Source: Gloeocapsa sp. PCC 73106 (lineage in GTDB: Bacteria; Cyanobacteriota; Cyanobacteriia; Cyanobacteriales; Gloeocapsaceae). Taken from it: a stretch of DNA of 64,000 nucleotides. Where the stretch lies: the NCBI RefSeq assembly GCF_000332035.1, contig NZ_ALVY01000224.1, forward strand, positions 1-64,000, in the 5' to 3' direction. The notes under the pieces are model-generated. The model was not told where the DNA came from. It saw nothing but the letters and a program-made list of their open reading frames with translations, and made no database searches. The translations under genes were made by a program, and so were the position numbers. Below, piece by piece: positions 56,918 through 64,000 of this stretch; position 1 is the first letter of the stretch; each line of letters begins with the position of its first letter.

Positions 56918-58270
56918 ATGACCGCAGTAGCAATATTAGCAGCAGGCCGAGGGACTCGGATGAAATCTGACTATCCCAAAGTATTACACTCCTTAGGAGG
57001 GCGATCGCTCGTAGAAAGAGCTCTCAATAGCTGTGAATTAATTAATCCTTCACGTTTCCTAGTAATAGTAGGTTATCAAGCAGACTTAGTTAAACAAGCT
57101 TTATCTCACCTGGATGGGATAGAATTCGTGGAACAGTCAGAACAACTAGGTACAGGTCACGCTATTCAGACACTCTTGCCTATCTTGGGAGATTTTAACG
57201 AAGATTTACTGGTATTAAACGGCGATGTTCCCCTATTACGTCCAGAAACAATCAAAGAACTCCTCACCACTCATAAACAACACCAAAATGCAGCTACCCT
57301 CCTGACCGCCCATCTACCCAATCCCAAAGGTTATGGGCGCGTTTTTTGTGATGTACAAAATCAAGTTACTCAGATTGTGGAAGATAAAGATTGCAACGCC
57401 GCTCAAAAGCAAAATCATCGCATCAACGCAGGTATATATTGCTTTAACTGGGCGAAGTTAGCTAATGTACTTCCGAAACTGACAGCCAACAATAGTCAAC
57501 AAGAATATTATTTAACTGAAGTTTTTAGTTATTTAGATGGAGTAATGGCTCAAGACATAGCTGATTACCTGGAAATAATTGGAATTAACGATCGCAAACA
57601 ATTAGCCGCCGCCTACGATATACTACAAAAGCGAGTAAAAGATGCTTGGATGTCAGCAGGAGTGACGATGGTAGCTCCGGACACGAGCACCATAGACGAT
57701 ACAGTAGAGTTACAAGCCGATGTAATTATCGAGCCCCAGACTCATCTACGCGGTAATACAAGTATTGGCGCAGGAAGTCGCATCGGTCCAGGAACACTCA
57801 TAGAAAATAGCCAGATTGGTGAAAATGTCAGCGTCTTATACTCAGTAATCAGCGATAGTATCATAGAGTCCAACAGTCGCATTGGACCATACGCGCACCT
57901 GCGAGGAGAAGCAAAAGTAGGCGCCGGTTGTCGAGTAGGTAATTTTGTAGAATTGAAAAAAACAACTATAGGTCAAAAAACCAACGTAGCTCATTTAACC
58001 TATCTAGGAGATGCTACGGTGGGAGAACAAGTAAACGTAGGTGCGGGAACAATTACAGCCAATTACGATGGGGTGAAAAAACATCCCACCACCATAGGCG
58101 ATCGCAGTAAAATTGGATCCAATAGCGTCCTAGTAGCACCCGTTAACCTAGGGGAAGACGTAACCGTAGCTGCGGGATCGGTCGTTACCGAAGACGTCGC
58201 CGACGACTCCCTAGTAATAGCTCGTTCCCGTCAAACGGTAAAACCTGGATGGCGCCTTAACCCTGAGTAA
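56918..58270 (+). CDS. glmU: Bifunctional UDP-N-acetylglucosamine pyrophosphorylase / glucosamine-1-phosphate acetyltransferase
   Basis: A 450-residue GlmU. The N-terminal uridyltransferase has [20 protein letters not shown] and [13 protein letters not shown]. The C-terminal left-handed beta-helix acetyltransferase shows hexapeptide repeats with [20 protein letters not shown] and [18 protein letters not shown]. It makes UDP-GlcNAc for peptidoglycan and lipopolysaccharide. Its 3' end overlaps the convergent glycerate kinase gene by 14 bases. Confidence 0.96.
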   Translation: MTAVAILAAGRGTRMKSDYPKVLHSLGGRSLVERALNSCELINPSRFLVIVGYQADLVKQALSHLDGIEFVEQSEQLGTGHAIQTLLPILGDFNEDLLVLNGDVPLLRPETIKELLTTHKQHQNAATLLTAHLPNPKGYGRVFCDVQNQVTQIVEDKDCNAAQKQNHRINAGIYCFNWAKLANVLPKLTANNSQQEYYLTEVFSYLDGVMAQDIADYLEIIGINDRKQLAAAYDILQKRVKDAWMSAGVTMVAPDTSTIDDTVELQADVIIEPQTHLRGNTSIGAGSRIGPGTLIENSQIGENVSVLYSVISDSIIESNSRIGPYAHLRGEAKVGAGCRVGNFVELKKTTIGQKTNVAHLTYLGDATVGEQVNVGAGTITANYDGVKKHPTTIGDRSKIGSNSVLVAPVNLGEDVTVAAGSVVTEDVADDSLVIARSRQTVKPGWRLNPE

Positions 58271-59513
58271 CTAATACAGCTCGAAAATCATTCACATTAG
58301 TCAAAGTAGGTCCAGTAATCACCAAAGACTCCAACAGAGCAAAAAAACTATAGCTATCGTGCTCGTCTAAATAAGCTCGACTATCCAAGCCTAAATCTTG
58401 GGCGCGTTGTAAAGTATGGGGGGTAATCCAAGCCCCCGCATTGTTTTCAGATCCATCAATACCATCAGTATCACAAGCGATCGCGTACACACCAGCTAAA
58501 CCCTCTAGAGCGATCGCCAAAGATAATAAAAACTCCGTATTGCGTCCCCCCTTACCCGTTTTTCCGAGAGTTACGCTTGTCTCTCCACCAGAAAAAACTA
58601 CACAAGGTGGAGCTACAGGCTGGTGATGACGGACTATCTGCTGCACAATCCCCGCGTGAACTATCCCCACCTCCCTAGCTTCTCCCTGAAGAGAATCCCC
58701 CAGAATAAGAGTCTGATAACCGTAACTTTGAGCCAATCTCGCCGCCGCTTCTAGAGAGAGTTGTGGAGTAGCGATTAAATGATTCACCGTGTTTTCTAGG
58801 CGTGGATCCGTTGAACTGATTACAGGGTTAAGATTTTGTTCCAGATAATCTCTCACTCTACTAGATAAGACTATTTTATATCTCTCGATAATCTTGAGAG
58901 CGTCTAGAAACGTGATTGAATCCCCCACCGTGGGACCAGACGCGATCGCACAGAGATCATCACCAGGTACATCAGAAATAATCAAACTATGTACGAACGC
59001 AGGATAAGCCGCCGCTGCTAATCTTCCTCCAGAACTCAAAGAAAGATGCTTTCTGACTACATTAATCTCTCTAATAGTCGCACCAGAACGCAAAAGTTGG
59101 GTATTAACCTCTATTAAATCCTTCAGGGTTAACACAGCAGGCGGTAGCGTCAACAAAGCTGACCCCCCCCCAGACAGTAAACAGATTACCAAGTCTTCTG
59201 CACTCAAATCACTAATTAAATTGAAAATTTCTCTCGTACTCGCCACACCTTGCTCGTCTGGTAGAGGATGAGAAGCTTCAACTACTCTAATTTTTTGCGT
59301 CGGTACCCGGTGTCCGTAACGCGTAATCACCAAACCAGTCACATCGCCTTGCCAATGCTCCTCAAAAGTTTGAGCCATCAAAGCCGCCGACTTACCCCCA
59401 CCCACCGCGATCGTTCGACCCCGTGGTAACCCAGGTAAAAAGCCCTGCATAAGCTTTTGAGGTAAAGCCGCTTCTACCGCGGCACCAAATAGTAGTTTTA
59501 GTAATTGCTCCAA
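58257..59513 (-). CDS. Glycerate 2-kinase (GckA/TtuD, DUF4147 family)
   Basis: A 418-residue MOFRL-type glycerate kinase. [65 protein letters not shown] and [20 protein letters not shown] are family motifs. It phosphorylates glycerate for return to glycolysis or the Calvin cycle. Most cyanobacteria use another glycerate 3-kinase in photorespiration, so which role applies is uncertain. It lies 2 bases after the SH3 protein. Confidence 0.9.
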   Translation of the reverse strand: MEQLLKLLFGAAVEAALPQKLMQGFLPGLPRGRTIAVGGGKSAALMAQTFEEHWQGDVTGLVITRYGHRVPTQKIRVVEASHPLPDEQGVASTREIFNLISDLSAEDLVICLLSGGGSALLTLPPAVLTLKDLIEVNTQLLRSGATIREINVVRKHLSLSSGGRLAAAAYPAFVHSLIISDVPGDDLCAIASGPTVGDSITFLDALKIIERYKIVLSSRVRDYLEQNLNPVISSTDPRLENTVNHLIATPQLSLEAAARLAQSYGYQTLILGDSLQGEAREVGIVHAGIVQQIVRHHQPVAPPCVVFSGGETSVTLGKTGKGGRNTEFLLSLAIALEGLAGVYAIACDTDGIDGSENNAGAWITPHTLQRAQDLGLDSRAYLDEHDSYSFFALLESLVITGPTLTNVNDFRAVLVTQG

Positions 59514-59515
59514 TT

Positions 59516-59968
59516 TTAGTTTACCCTTTGGAGATTATCGGCTCTTACCCAGCCTTGTATATCAGTACCAGGTACTAAAATCTTCTGCCATCCGTCTACT
59601 TGATCATCGCCGAAAATGACCAATTCCTGATCATAGGCAACTCCTCCCAGACGTTCAGATTCCATATTGGGTTCAGCGCGAATTGTTAAGCCGTCAGACC
59701 AAGTAACTCTAGCTCGATAAACATTCACTTCCGGTTCCGGTTCAGCTACACTGGGGGGTGGCTCTGCTATTTCCGTCTCGATCGCCTCAGGCTCTACTAA
59801 AACTGGGGTTTCTGCAGGAGTCACTATCTCAGGAAACAAAGGTTTAGGGGGTATTCGAGCTAATTGGCTCAGAAAAAAATAAGCCATAATAGCGCTAACT
59901 CCTACAAACAAAGTCATTCCCAGTACAAAACCCAGGGTAAATTGCGCAGCTCTCCACAAAACTCTCAT
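59516..59968 (-). CDS. Membrane-anchored bacterial SH3 domain protein
   Basis: A 150-residue protein. An N-terminal helix (FTLGFVLGMTLFVGVSAIMA) anchors it, a Pro/Glu-rich linker (about 40-80) follows, and an SH3b domain occupies about 83-148 (RVTWSDGLTIRAEPNMESER then LGGVAYDQELVIF and WVRADNLQR). SH3b domains often bind peptidoglycan. It is 2 bases upstream of glycerate kinase on the same strand, so they form an operon. Confidence 0.85.
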   Translation of the reverse strand: MRVLWRAAQFTLGFVLGMTLFVGVSAIMAYFFLSQLARIPPKPLFPEIVTPAETPVLVEPEAIETEIAEPPPSVAEPEPEVNVYRARVTWSDGLTIRAEPNMESERLGGVAYDQELVIFGDDQVDGWQKILVPGTDIQGWVRADNLQRVN

Positions 59969-60113
59969 AGGTCAACCGTCTTGCTTTAACTACACCAAAT
60001 ATAACATCATTATTTTAGGTTCTTCCGTACTTGTGGTGATAAGCAAAACTTATCGGTTATAGGGAACAGGGAACAGTCAAGAAAATGTTATTTTAAATAC
60101 AATTTACCCCATA

Positions 60114-60251
60114 ATGCTAAGAGACAACGTAGACATAGGTGAAGTAAGTGTGGGCAATCTTCAGATGATGCTGCATGCTTGGGCGTTGCCAGGTGATATT
60201 AGAGCAAACGATATTATAGAATTTGCGGCAGAGCGGATTGATTTGTCATAG
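60114..60251 (+). CDS. Small hypothetical ORF, 45 residues
   Basis: ATG at 60114 opens MLRDNVDIGEVSVGNLQMML followed by HAWALPGDIRANDIIEFAAE and RIDLS. The composition is protein-like (no low-complexity run, balanced charges), but there is no ribosome site of note. It may be a fragment of a larger lost protein or a real small gene. It lies alone in the 59969-60257 gap, opposite in strand to the copper operon. Confidence 0.3.
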   Translation: MLRDNVDIGEVSVGNLQMMLHAWALPGDIRANDIIEFAAERIDLS

Positions 60252-60257
60252 TTGTCA

Positions 60258-60794
60258 TCAAATTAACTGAGCTTCAACCTTGACCTGTCCTTGAAACATA
60301 TTCATCCCACAACTAAAAGTATAAATACCTGGTTTATCAGGGGTAAATTCTATAGGAGTAACTTGATTCAAAGTAAGTTTTTGAGCAATACGAAAATCAG
60401 GAAAACGGACTTCTTCAAGACAACTATTGGGATCTTTACGATAGAAATTAAGCCGTACAGGTTGTCCTACATTAACGACGACTTGATTCGGTTCATAGCC
60501 ACCATCAACAGTAATTGTTATTTCCTGAATTCCTTGTTTTGTTTCAGCTTTTTGAGAATGGGGTTTACTCCAGAGAAACCACCATAATTCTAGTCCAATC
60601 AAGCCTAATCCACCTACTGTTACAGCACTTTTAACCCACAAAGGTTGTTCAACTCGTTGGAATTGATTTTTGAGTTCAATGCTAGAGGGTTGTGTTTCCT
60701 CGTGAATCATTTGCCCAATCAATTGTCCCGAATTTATGCCTAGTAAAAATCCCAAGCTGACAAAACTTCCAATAATTGCCATGTTATTAAACAT
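60258..60794 (-). CDS. Membrane-anchored cupredoxin
   Basis: A 178-residue protein. Two hydrophobic segments (IIGSFVSLGFLLGINSGQLI; VKSAVTVGGLGLIGLELWWF) precede a cupredoxin domain (about 88-177): ITITVDGGYEPNQVVVNVGQ, RKDPNSCLEEVRFPDF and GIYTFSCGMNMFQG. Copper ligands are probably the late Cys-x2-Met and upstream Cys. It ends the copper operon and may bind or pass on Cu outside the cytosol. The ATG at 60794 has AGGAGG just upstream, formed in part by the stop region of the 26-residue peptide. Confidence 0.88.
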   Translation of the reverse strand: MFNNMAIIGSFVSLGFLLGINSGQLIGQMIHEETQPSSIELKNQFQRVEQPLWVKSAVTVGGLGLIGLELWWFLWSKPHSQKAETKQGIQEITITVDGGYEPNQVVVNVGQPVRLNFYRKDPNSCLEEVRFPDFRIAQKLTLNQVTPIEFTPDKPGIYTFSCGMNMFQGQVKVEAQLI

Positions 60795-60805
60795 CAGCTA
60801 ACCTC

Positions 60806-60886
60806 CTAGAGTATTACTCCTGAAATAGCTCCTAATAGAAAACCAAAACCTAACAATGTCCCGAAGCAAGTCAATTTTTGCAGCAT
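60806..60886 (-). CDS. 26-residue hydrophobic membrane peptide in the copper operon
   Basis: The frame reads MLQKLTCFGTLLGFGFLLGA then ISGVIL, one transmembrane helix with a Cys near its start. It has a good ribosome site (AAGGGAG about 9 bases before the ATG) and lies 17 bases after the copA stop and 11 bases before the cupredoxin ATG. Its helix resembles the first helix of that cupredoxin (SLGFLLGINSG against GFGFLLGAISG). Its size and place suggest a regulator or partner of the pump (inference); too short for usual annotation. Confidence 0.6.
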   Translation of the reverse strand: MLQKLTCFGTLLGFGFLLGAISGVIL

Positions 60887-60903
60887 TTCTGTAGCTCCCT
60901 TTT

Positions 60904-63162
60904 TTAATGAGCGATTTTAGGACGAAAATTTCGTAAACGCAGTGCATTGGTGACAACAGAAACTGAACTAAACGCCATCGCCGCACCTGCAATAATTGGA
61001 CTGAGCAACCATCCGAAGAAGGGATAAAGAATTCCAGCAGCGATCGGAATACCTATGACATTGTAGATAAAGGCGAAAAATAGATTCTGTTGGATATTTC
61101 TGATCGTGGCACGAGACAACTGAATAGCTGTAACGATGCTTTGTAAATCACCTGAGATTAAAGTAATGTCAGAAGCTGCGATCGCCACATCGGTTCCTGT
61201 ACCAATGGCAATACCAACATCAGCTTGAGCGAGTGCAGGTGCATCATTAATCCCGTCACCCACCATCGCTACTATCTTTCCTTCTTTCTGTAAACTTTCG
61301 ATTTGCGCTACTTTTTGAGCGGGGCGAACTTCAGCAATGAATCTTCTGATGCCTACTAATGAGGCGATCGCTTCGGCGGTACGATAGTTATCACCTGTTA
61401 GCATGACGACTTCTAAACCCATCCGTTGTAAATTTCCAATAGCACTAGCAGAAGTGGGTTTTACCGCATCGGCAATCCCTATAATCGCCTCTACTTGTCC
61501 ATCAACAGCCAGCCAAACAACGGTTTTACCCAGATTTTCCAAGCGATTCCAATCTTTTTGTAGACTATTTGTATTAATACTTAATTCTTTTAACCATCTC
61601 TGTGTACCAATTTGTACCCATTTTCCCGACTCAGCACCTTGTACACCACTGCCGGCAACAGTTTCAAAGGATTGAATATCAGTTAAGGTTACTCCCATTG
61701 ATTGAGCATACTGTACAACGGCTTCTGCTAAAGGATGTTCCGAATTGCGTTCGACTGAACCCGCTAAACGTAAAAGGTTCAATTCATTTTGGTTCGCTGT
61801 GCTTTGTACTGTAATAAAATCAGTTACAGTGGGTTTACCTTGGGTAATCGTGCCTGTTTTATCCAAGACGATCGTTTGAATTCGATGGGCTAATTCCAGA
61901 CTTTCGGCACCTTTAATCAGGATTCCATGTTCTGCACCTTTTCCCGTTCCCACCATAATTGATGTCGGTGTAGCCAAGCCTAAAGCACAAGGACAGGCAA
62001 TAATTAAAACACTTACTGTAGTGATTAAAGAGATAGCCACATCGCCCATAAGATTGAACCAGAGGATGAAGGTAGCGATCGCGATCGCAATCACAGCAGG
62101 GACGAACCATCCCGTTACTTGATCTGCTAATTTTTGAATCGGTGCTTTAGAACCCTGAGCTTGTTGGACTAGCTTGACAATTTGCGCTAAAAATGTATCT
62201 TTACCGATTCTAGTAGCTCGAAATTTAAAACTTCCCGTCTTATTCAGTGTAGCCCCGATGACTTCATCACCTGCTCGTTTTTTGACTGGGAGACTTTCCC
62301 CCGTCACCATCGCTTCATCAATAGTTGAAGAACCTTCGACAATCTCACCATCAACGGGGATCTTTTCACCAGGACGAACCAGGATAATATCATTTAAGAT
62401 AACTTCAGGGATGAGAATATCAATTTCTTTGCCATTTCGGATGACCCTAGCCGTTTTTGCCTGTAAACCAATTAATTTACGGATGGCTTCTGAAGTTTGT
62501 CCTTTGGCACGGTTTTCTAAAAGTTTTCCTAGTAAGATTAAAGTGACAATGACTGATGCTGTCTCGAAATAAACATCAGGATTAATTCCTTGTTGGATAA
62601 ACCACTGGGGGGAAAAAGTTGGAAACAGAGAATAGAAATAGGCCACGCCTGTACCAAGGGCTACCAAAGTATCCATCGTTGCAGTATGACGTTTGAGGGA
62701 TTTCAGTGCGTTAACGAAGAAAGATCCTCCCGCCCAAAACAGGACAGGTGTAGTTAAGATAAGCTGTAACCAGGGATAATGTAGCCACATTGGGATTAGA
62801 GGAATCTGTAAACCCGTCATGGCCGGTAATGAACCGATGACTAAAATGCTACTAATGAGGCCACTCAGCCAAACTTTACGGGTTAAATCACGGTTTTCGG
62901 CTTGTCGTATGCGTTTTTCGGTATCATCTTCTGAAGCAAGTACATTATCTTCCATGGGTTGCGCTGAATATCCCGCTTCATCTACCGCACTTTGAATATC
63001 TGCTATGTTGGTTCGTTTAGCATCATAAGTGACGGTTGCTTGTTCGGTACTGAAATTGACGCTACAAGCTTCGACACCTGGAACGGAACGGATGGCATTT
63101 TCAATATTATTGGCACAGGAAGCGCAACTCATACCTCGCAGTTTAAGGGTAGTATTTTCCAT
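60904..63162 (-). CDS. copA: Copper-translocating P-type ATPase
   Basis: A 752-residue P1B-type pump. The N-terminal heavy-metal domain has [12 protein letters not shown]. The membrane metal site is [11 protein letters not shown] (CPC), the phosphorylation motif [14 protein letters not shown], the HP motif [11 protein letters not shown], and the hinge [20 protein letters not shown]. It drives Cu+ out of the cytosol (efflux or delivery to the thylakoid as with PacS/CtaA). A strong GGAGG precedes the ATG at 63162. It is the second gene of the operon after the chaperone. Confidence 0.96.
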   Translation of the reverse strand: MENTTLKLRGMSCASCANNIENAIRSVPGVEACSVNFSTEQATVTYDAKRTNIADIQSAVDEAGYSAQPMEDNVLASEDDTEKRIRQAENRDLTRKVWLSGLISSILVIGSLPAMTGLQIPLIPMWLHYPWLQLILTTPVLFWAGGSFFVNALKSLKRHTATMDTLVALGTGVAYFYSLFPTFSPQWFIQQGINPDVYFETASVIVTLILLGKLLENRAKGQTSEAIRKLIGLQAKTARVIRNGKEIDILIPEVILNDIILVRPGEKIPVDGEIVEGSSTIDEAMVTGESLPVKKRAGDEVIGATLNKTGSFKFRATRIGKDTFLAQIVKLVQQAQGSKAPIQKLADQVTGWFVPAVIAIAIATFILWFNLMGDVAISLITTVSVLIIACPCALGLATPTSIMVGTGKGAEHGILIKGAESLELAHRIQTIVLDKTGTITQGKPTVTDFITVQSTANQNELNLLRLAGSVERNSEHPLAEAVVQYAQSMGVTLTDIQSFETVAGSGVQGAESGKWVQIGTQRWLKELSINTNSLQKDWNRLENLGKTVVWLAVDGQVEAIIGIADAVKPTSASAIGNLQRMGLEVVMLTGDNYRTAEAIASLVGIRRFIAEVRPAQKVAQIESLQKEGKIVAMVGDGINDAPALAQADVGIAIGTGTDVAIAASDITLISGDLQSIVTAIQLSRATIRNIQQNLFFAFIYNVIGIPIAAGILYPFFGWLLSPIIAGAAMAFSSVSVVTNALRLRNFRPKIAH

Positions 63163-63174
63163 AAAGCACCTCCT

Positions 63175-63369
63175 TTAAGTAACGGTGTATCCAGCAGTAG
63201 TAATAGCTTGTTTGATATCGGTTTCCGTTGCTAAAGTATCAACACTGACGATTTTTGTTTTCGGATCAGCCTTAACTATTGCATTGGGATCGACAACTTG
63301 AATGGCTTTGGTGATGGTATCACTACAAGCTGAACAAGCCATATTTGGAACCGTGAGTTGTAGGGACAT
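63175..63369 (-). CDS. Copper chaperone (Atx1/CopZ-type HMA domain)
   Basis: A 64-residue single HMA domain: LTVPNMACSACSDTITKAIQ, giving the Cu+-binding MxCxxC, then IVKADPKTKIVSVDTLATET and IKQAITTAGYTV. It shuttles Cu+ to the P-type ATPase encoded 12 bases downstream. The ATG at 63369 is chosen because AAGGAG lies 9-10 bases upstream; the longer frame to 63435 would cover the promoter. Confidence 0.9.
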   Translation of the reverse strand: MSLQLTVPNMACSACSDTITKAIQVVDPNAIVKADPKTKIVSVDTLATETDIKQAITTAGYTVT

Positions 63370-63403
63370 TTTGTTAGACTCCTTTTTTGAGTGGGTTAAC
63401 TTT

Positions 63404-63435
63404 ATGTTAGAGTCTCTAGTCAACTGGAGAGTCAA
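63404..63435 (-). promoter_or_regulatory. MerR-type promoter/operator of the copper operon
   Basis: On the minus strand TTGACT (63435-63430) and TAACAT (63409-63404) are separated by 20 bases, longer than the normal 17 and typical of promoters remodelled by MerR-family regulators. The spacer region contains an imperfect 22-bp dyad, AGTCTCTAGT-CA-ACTGGAGAGT (63411-63432), 8 of 10 pairs matching. The regulator gene is not in the window. The remaining bases to 63746 show no gene. Confidence 0.65.
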
Positions 63436-63746
63436 GAGGTAGTGGTAAGTTTTAAAAAAACGGGAAAGTATAATCGATATCGAGTAATAAAAAGCGATTC
63501 ACCTGATAATCTACCGTCGCATATAAAAATGAAACTAAGATGAAATCTTGATTTTCTCTGAGTTTTTTTTTAATATTAAAAGCATTAAAAATCAATAGCT
63601 TTTATAATGACTCAAAGCCCTCTAAGTACCTGGTCATAAATAAACGTAAAAAAATTAACAAGTGTAAATAAGCATGAAACCCTTTCCTGTTCCCTACCAT
63701 CATATTAACTTTTAATTAAGCCAACCTACTTACAGATGATTAAAGA

Positions 63747-64000
63747 ATGTTTCCTTTATTAGTTCTCTATTTTATCTCTGGATTCACTGCTCTACTGTAT
63801 CAGGTGGTCTGGCAAAGGATGCTGGGTTTATTTTCGGGTTCCGATGTACGCTCAGTTACGATCGTCATTGCGTCCTACTTATTGGGATTAGGGTTAGGTA
63901 GTCTGATAGGAGGATTTTGGAGCGATCACCAAGGGTGGCGCGCAAGGCGCGATCGCATCAACCAGCGCAGAGCTATTCAAATTTATGGTTTTTGTAATTT
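63747..64000 (+). CDS. Spermidine-synthase-like membrane protein, N-terminal part (cut by window end)
   Basis: The ATG at 63747 opens MFPLLVLYFISGFTALLYQV, then VWQRMLGLFSGSDVRSVTIV, ASYLLGLGLGSLIGGFWSDH. This is the typical start of the fused spermidine-synthase family proteins with N-terminal transporter-like helices (YQVVWQRxLGLxFG). The catalytic domain lies outside the window. The stretch 63440-63746 before it is AT-rich and shows nothing else. Confidence 0.7.
   Translation, partial: MFPLLVLYFISGFTALLYQVVWQRMLGLFSGSDVRSVTIVIASYLLGLGLGSLIGGFWSDHQGWRARRDRINQRRAIQIYGFCN

Noticed and set aside
1-64000. GCGATCGC palindromes as operators or attachment sites
   Set aside because: This is HIP1, spread across most cyanobacterial genomes inside and outside genes; its frequency here is ordinary.
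1-64000. tRNA or rRNA genes
   Set aside because: No stretch with a cloverleaf and conserved T-arm GTTCGAATC-type sequence or rRNA signature was found by eye in the intergenic regions; a tRNAscan run would be decisive.

Overview
This window is cyanobacterial chromosome. It carries phycobilisome rod linkers (two CpcC-type proteins and CpcD), PetN of the cytochrome b6f complex, Ycf54 of chlorophyll synthesis, a CrtH-type carotene isomerase, ClpC and a DnaK of the cyanobacterial kind, and the HIP1 octamer GCGATCGC is scattered throughout. The species cannot be named from the sequence. The many small toxin-antitoxin relics and large repetitive surface proteins fit a colonial or mat-forming chroococcalean or similar cyanobacterium (inference).

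Layout. 0-5.1 kb: end of an alkaline phosphatase, a VapBC-type pair, a caspase-fold protein without its catalytic dyad, and ATP sulfurylase. 5.1-5.6 kb: a roughly 450-bp relic of an IscB-type OMEGA element that still has a structured leader (candidate HEARO/omega RNA). 5.6-10.8 kb: aldehyde dehydrogenase, then the redox chaperone Hsp33 and DnaK, divergent and separated by a small two-gene DUF6887/DUF6888 cassette flanked by 15-bp direct repeats. 10.8-13.2 kb: a complete group II intron with an RT-HNH protein, lying in the loop of an IS200/IS605-type right-end hairpin. 13.4-15 kb: decaying toxin-antitoxin genes. 15-28.8 kb: housekeeping genes (ABC exporter, petN, rimI, clpC, nusB, ftsY, a SpoIIE-type phosphatase, argH, a Nudix hydrolase, crtH, fthC) and a well-formed candidate small RNA with its own promoter and terminator in front of crtH.

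28.8-43 kb is the accessory core. It holds three large repetitive, probably extracellular proteins: DUF4347/beta-helix/RTX, a filamentous-hemagglutinin-type TpsA, and a seven-blade FG-GAP/Calx-beta protein. It also has a nickel-SOD relic fused to a TPR fragment, the orphan NiSOD maturation protease, and a second decayed copy of the fthC 3' end at 36.9 kb. crtE, a DUF212 protein, ycf54 and pdxJ sit inside this stretch. 43-52.8 kb: PPK2, an OmpR-type regulator with a K+ channel-like protein, argD, a squalene/phytoene synthase-family enzyme, a UbiH-like hydroxylase, and the cpcC-cpcC-cpcD operon with an attenuator-like leader, apart from cpcBA. 53.3-54.2 kb is a graveyard of three gene fragments. 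54.2-60 kb: mobA, an MnmD-like methyltransferase, a degenerate receiver/HD-GYP protein, glmU, glycerate kinase and an SH3 protein.

60.2-63.4 kb is a compact copper operon on the minus strand. A small CopZ/Atx1-like chaperone is followed by a Cu+ P-type ATPase, a 26-residue membrane peptide and a membrane-anchored cupredoxin. It is driven by a promoter with a 20-bp spacer holding a dyad, the hallmark of MerR-family metal regulators. The window ends in a spermidine-synthase-like membrane protein.

The most novel signals are the two OMEGA-type relics, one with its RNA intact and one carrying a group II intron in its end hairpin; the small RNA before crtH; the copper operon with its micro-peptide and MerR-type promoter; and the 8-kb accessory block bounded by duplicated fthC 3' ends.
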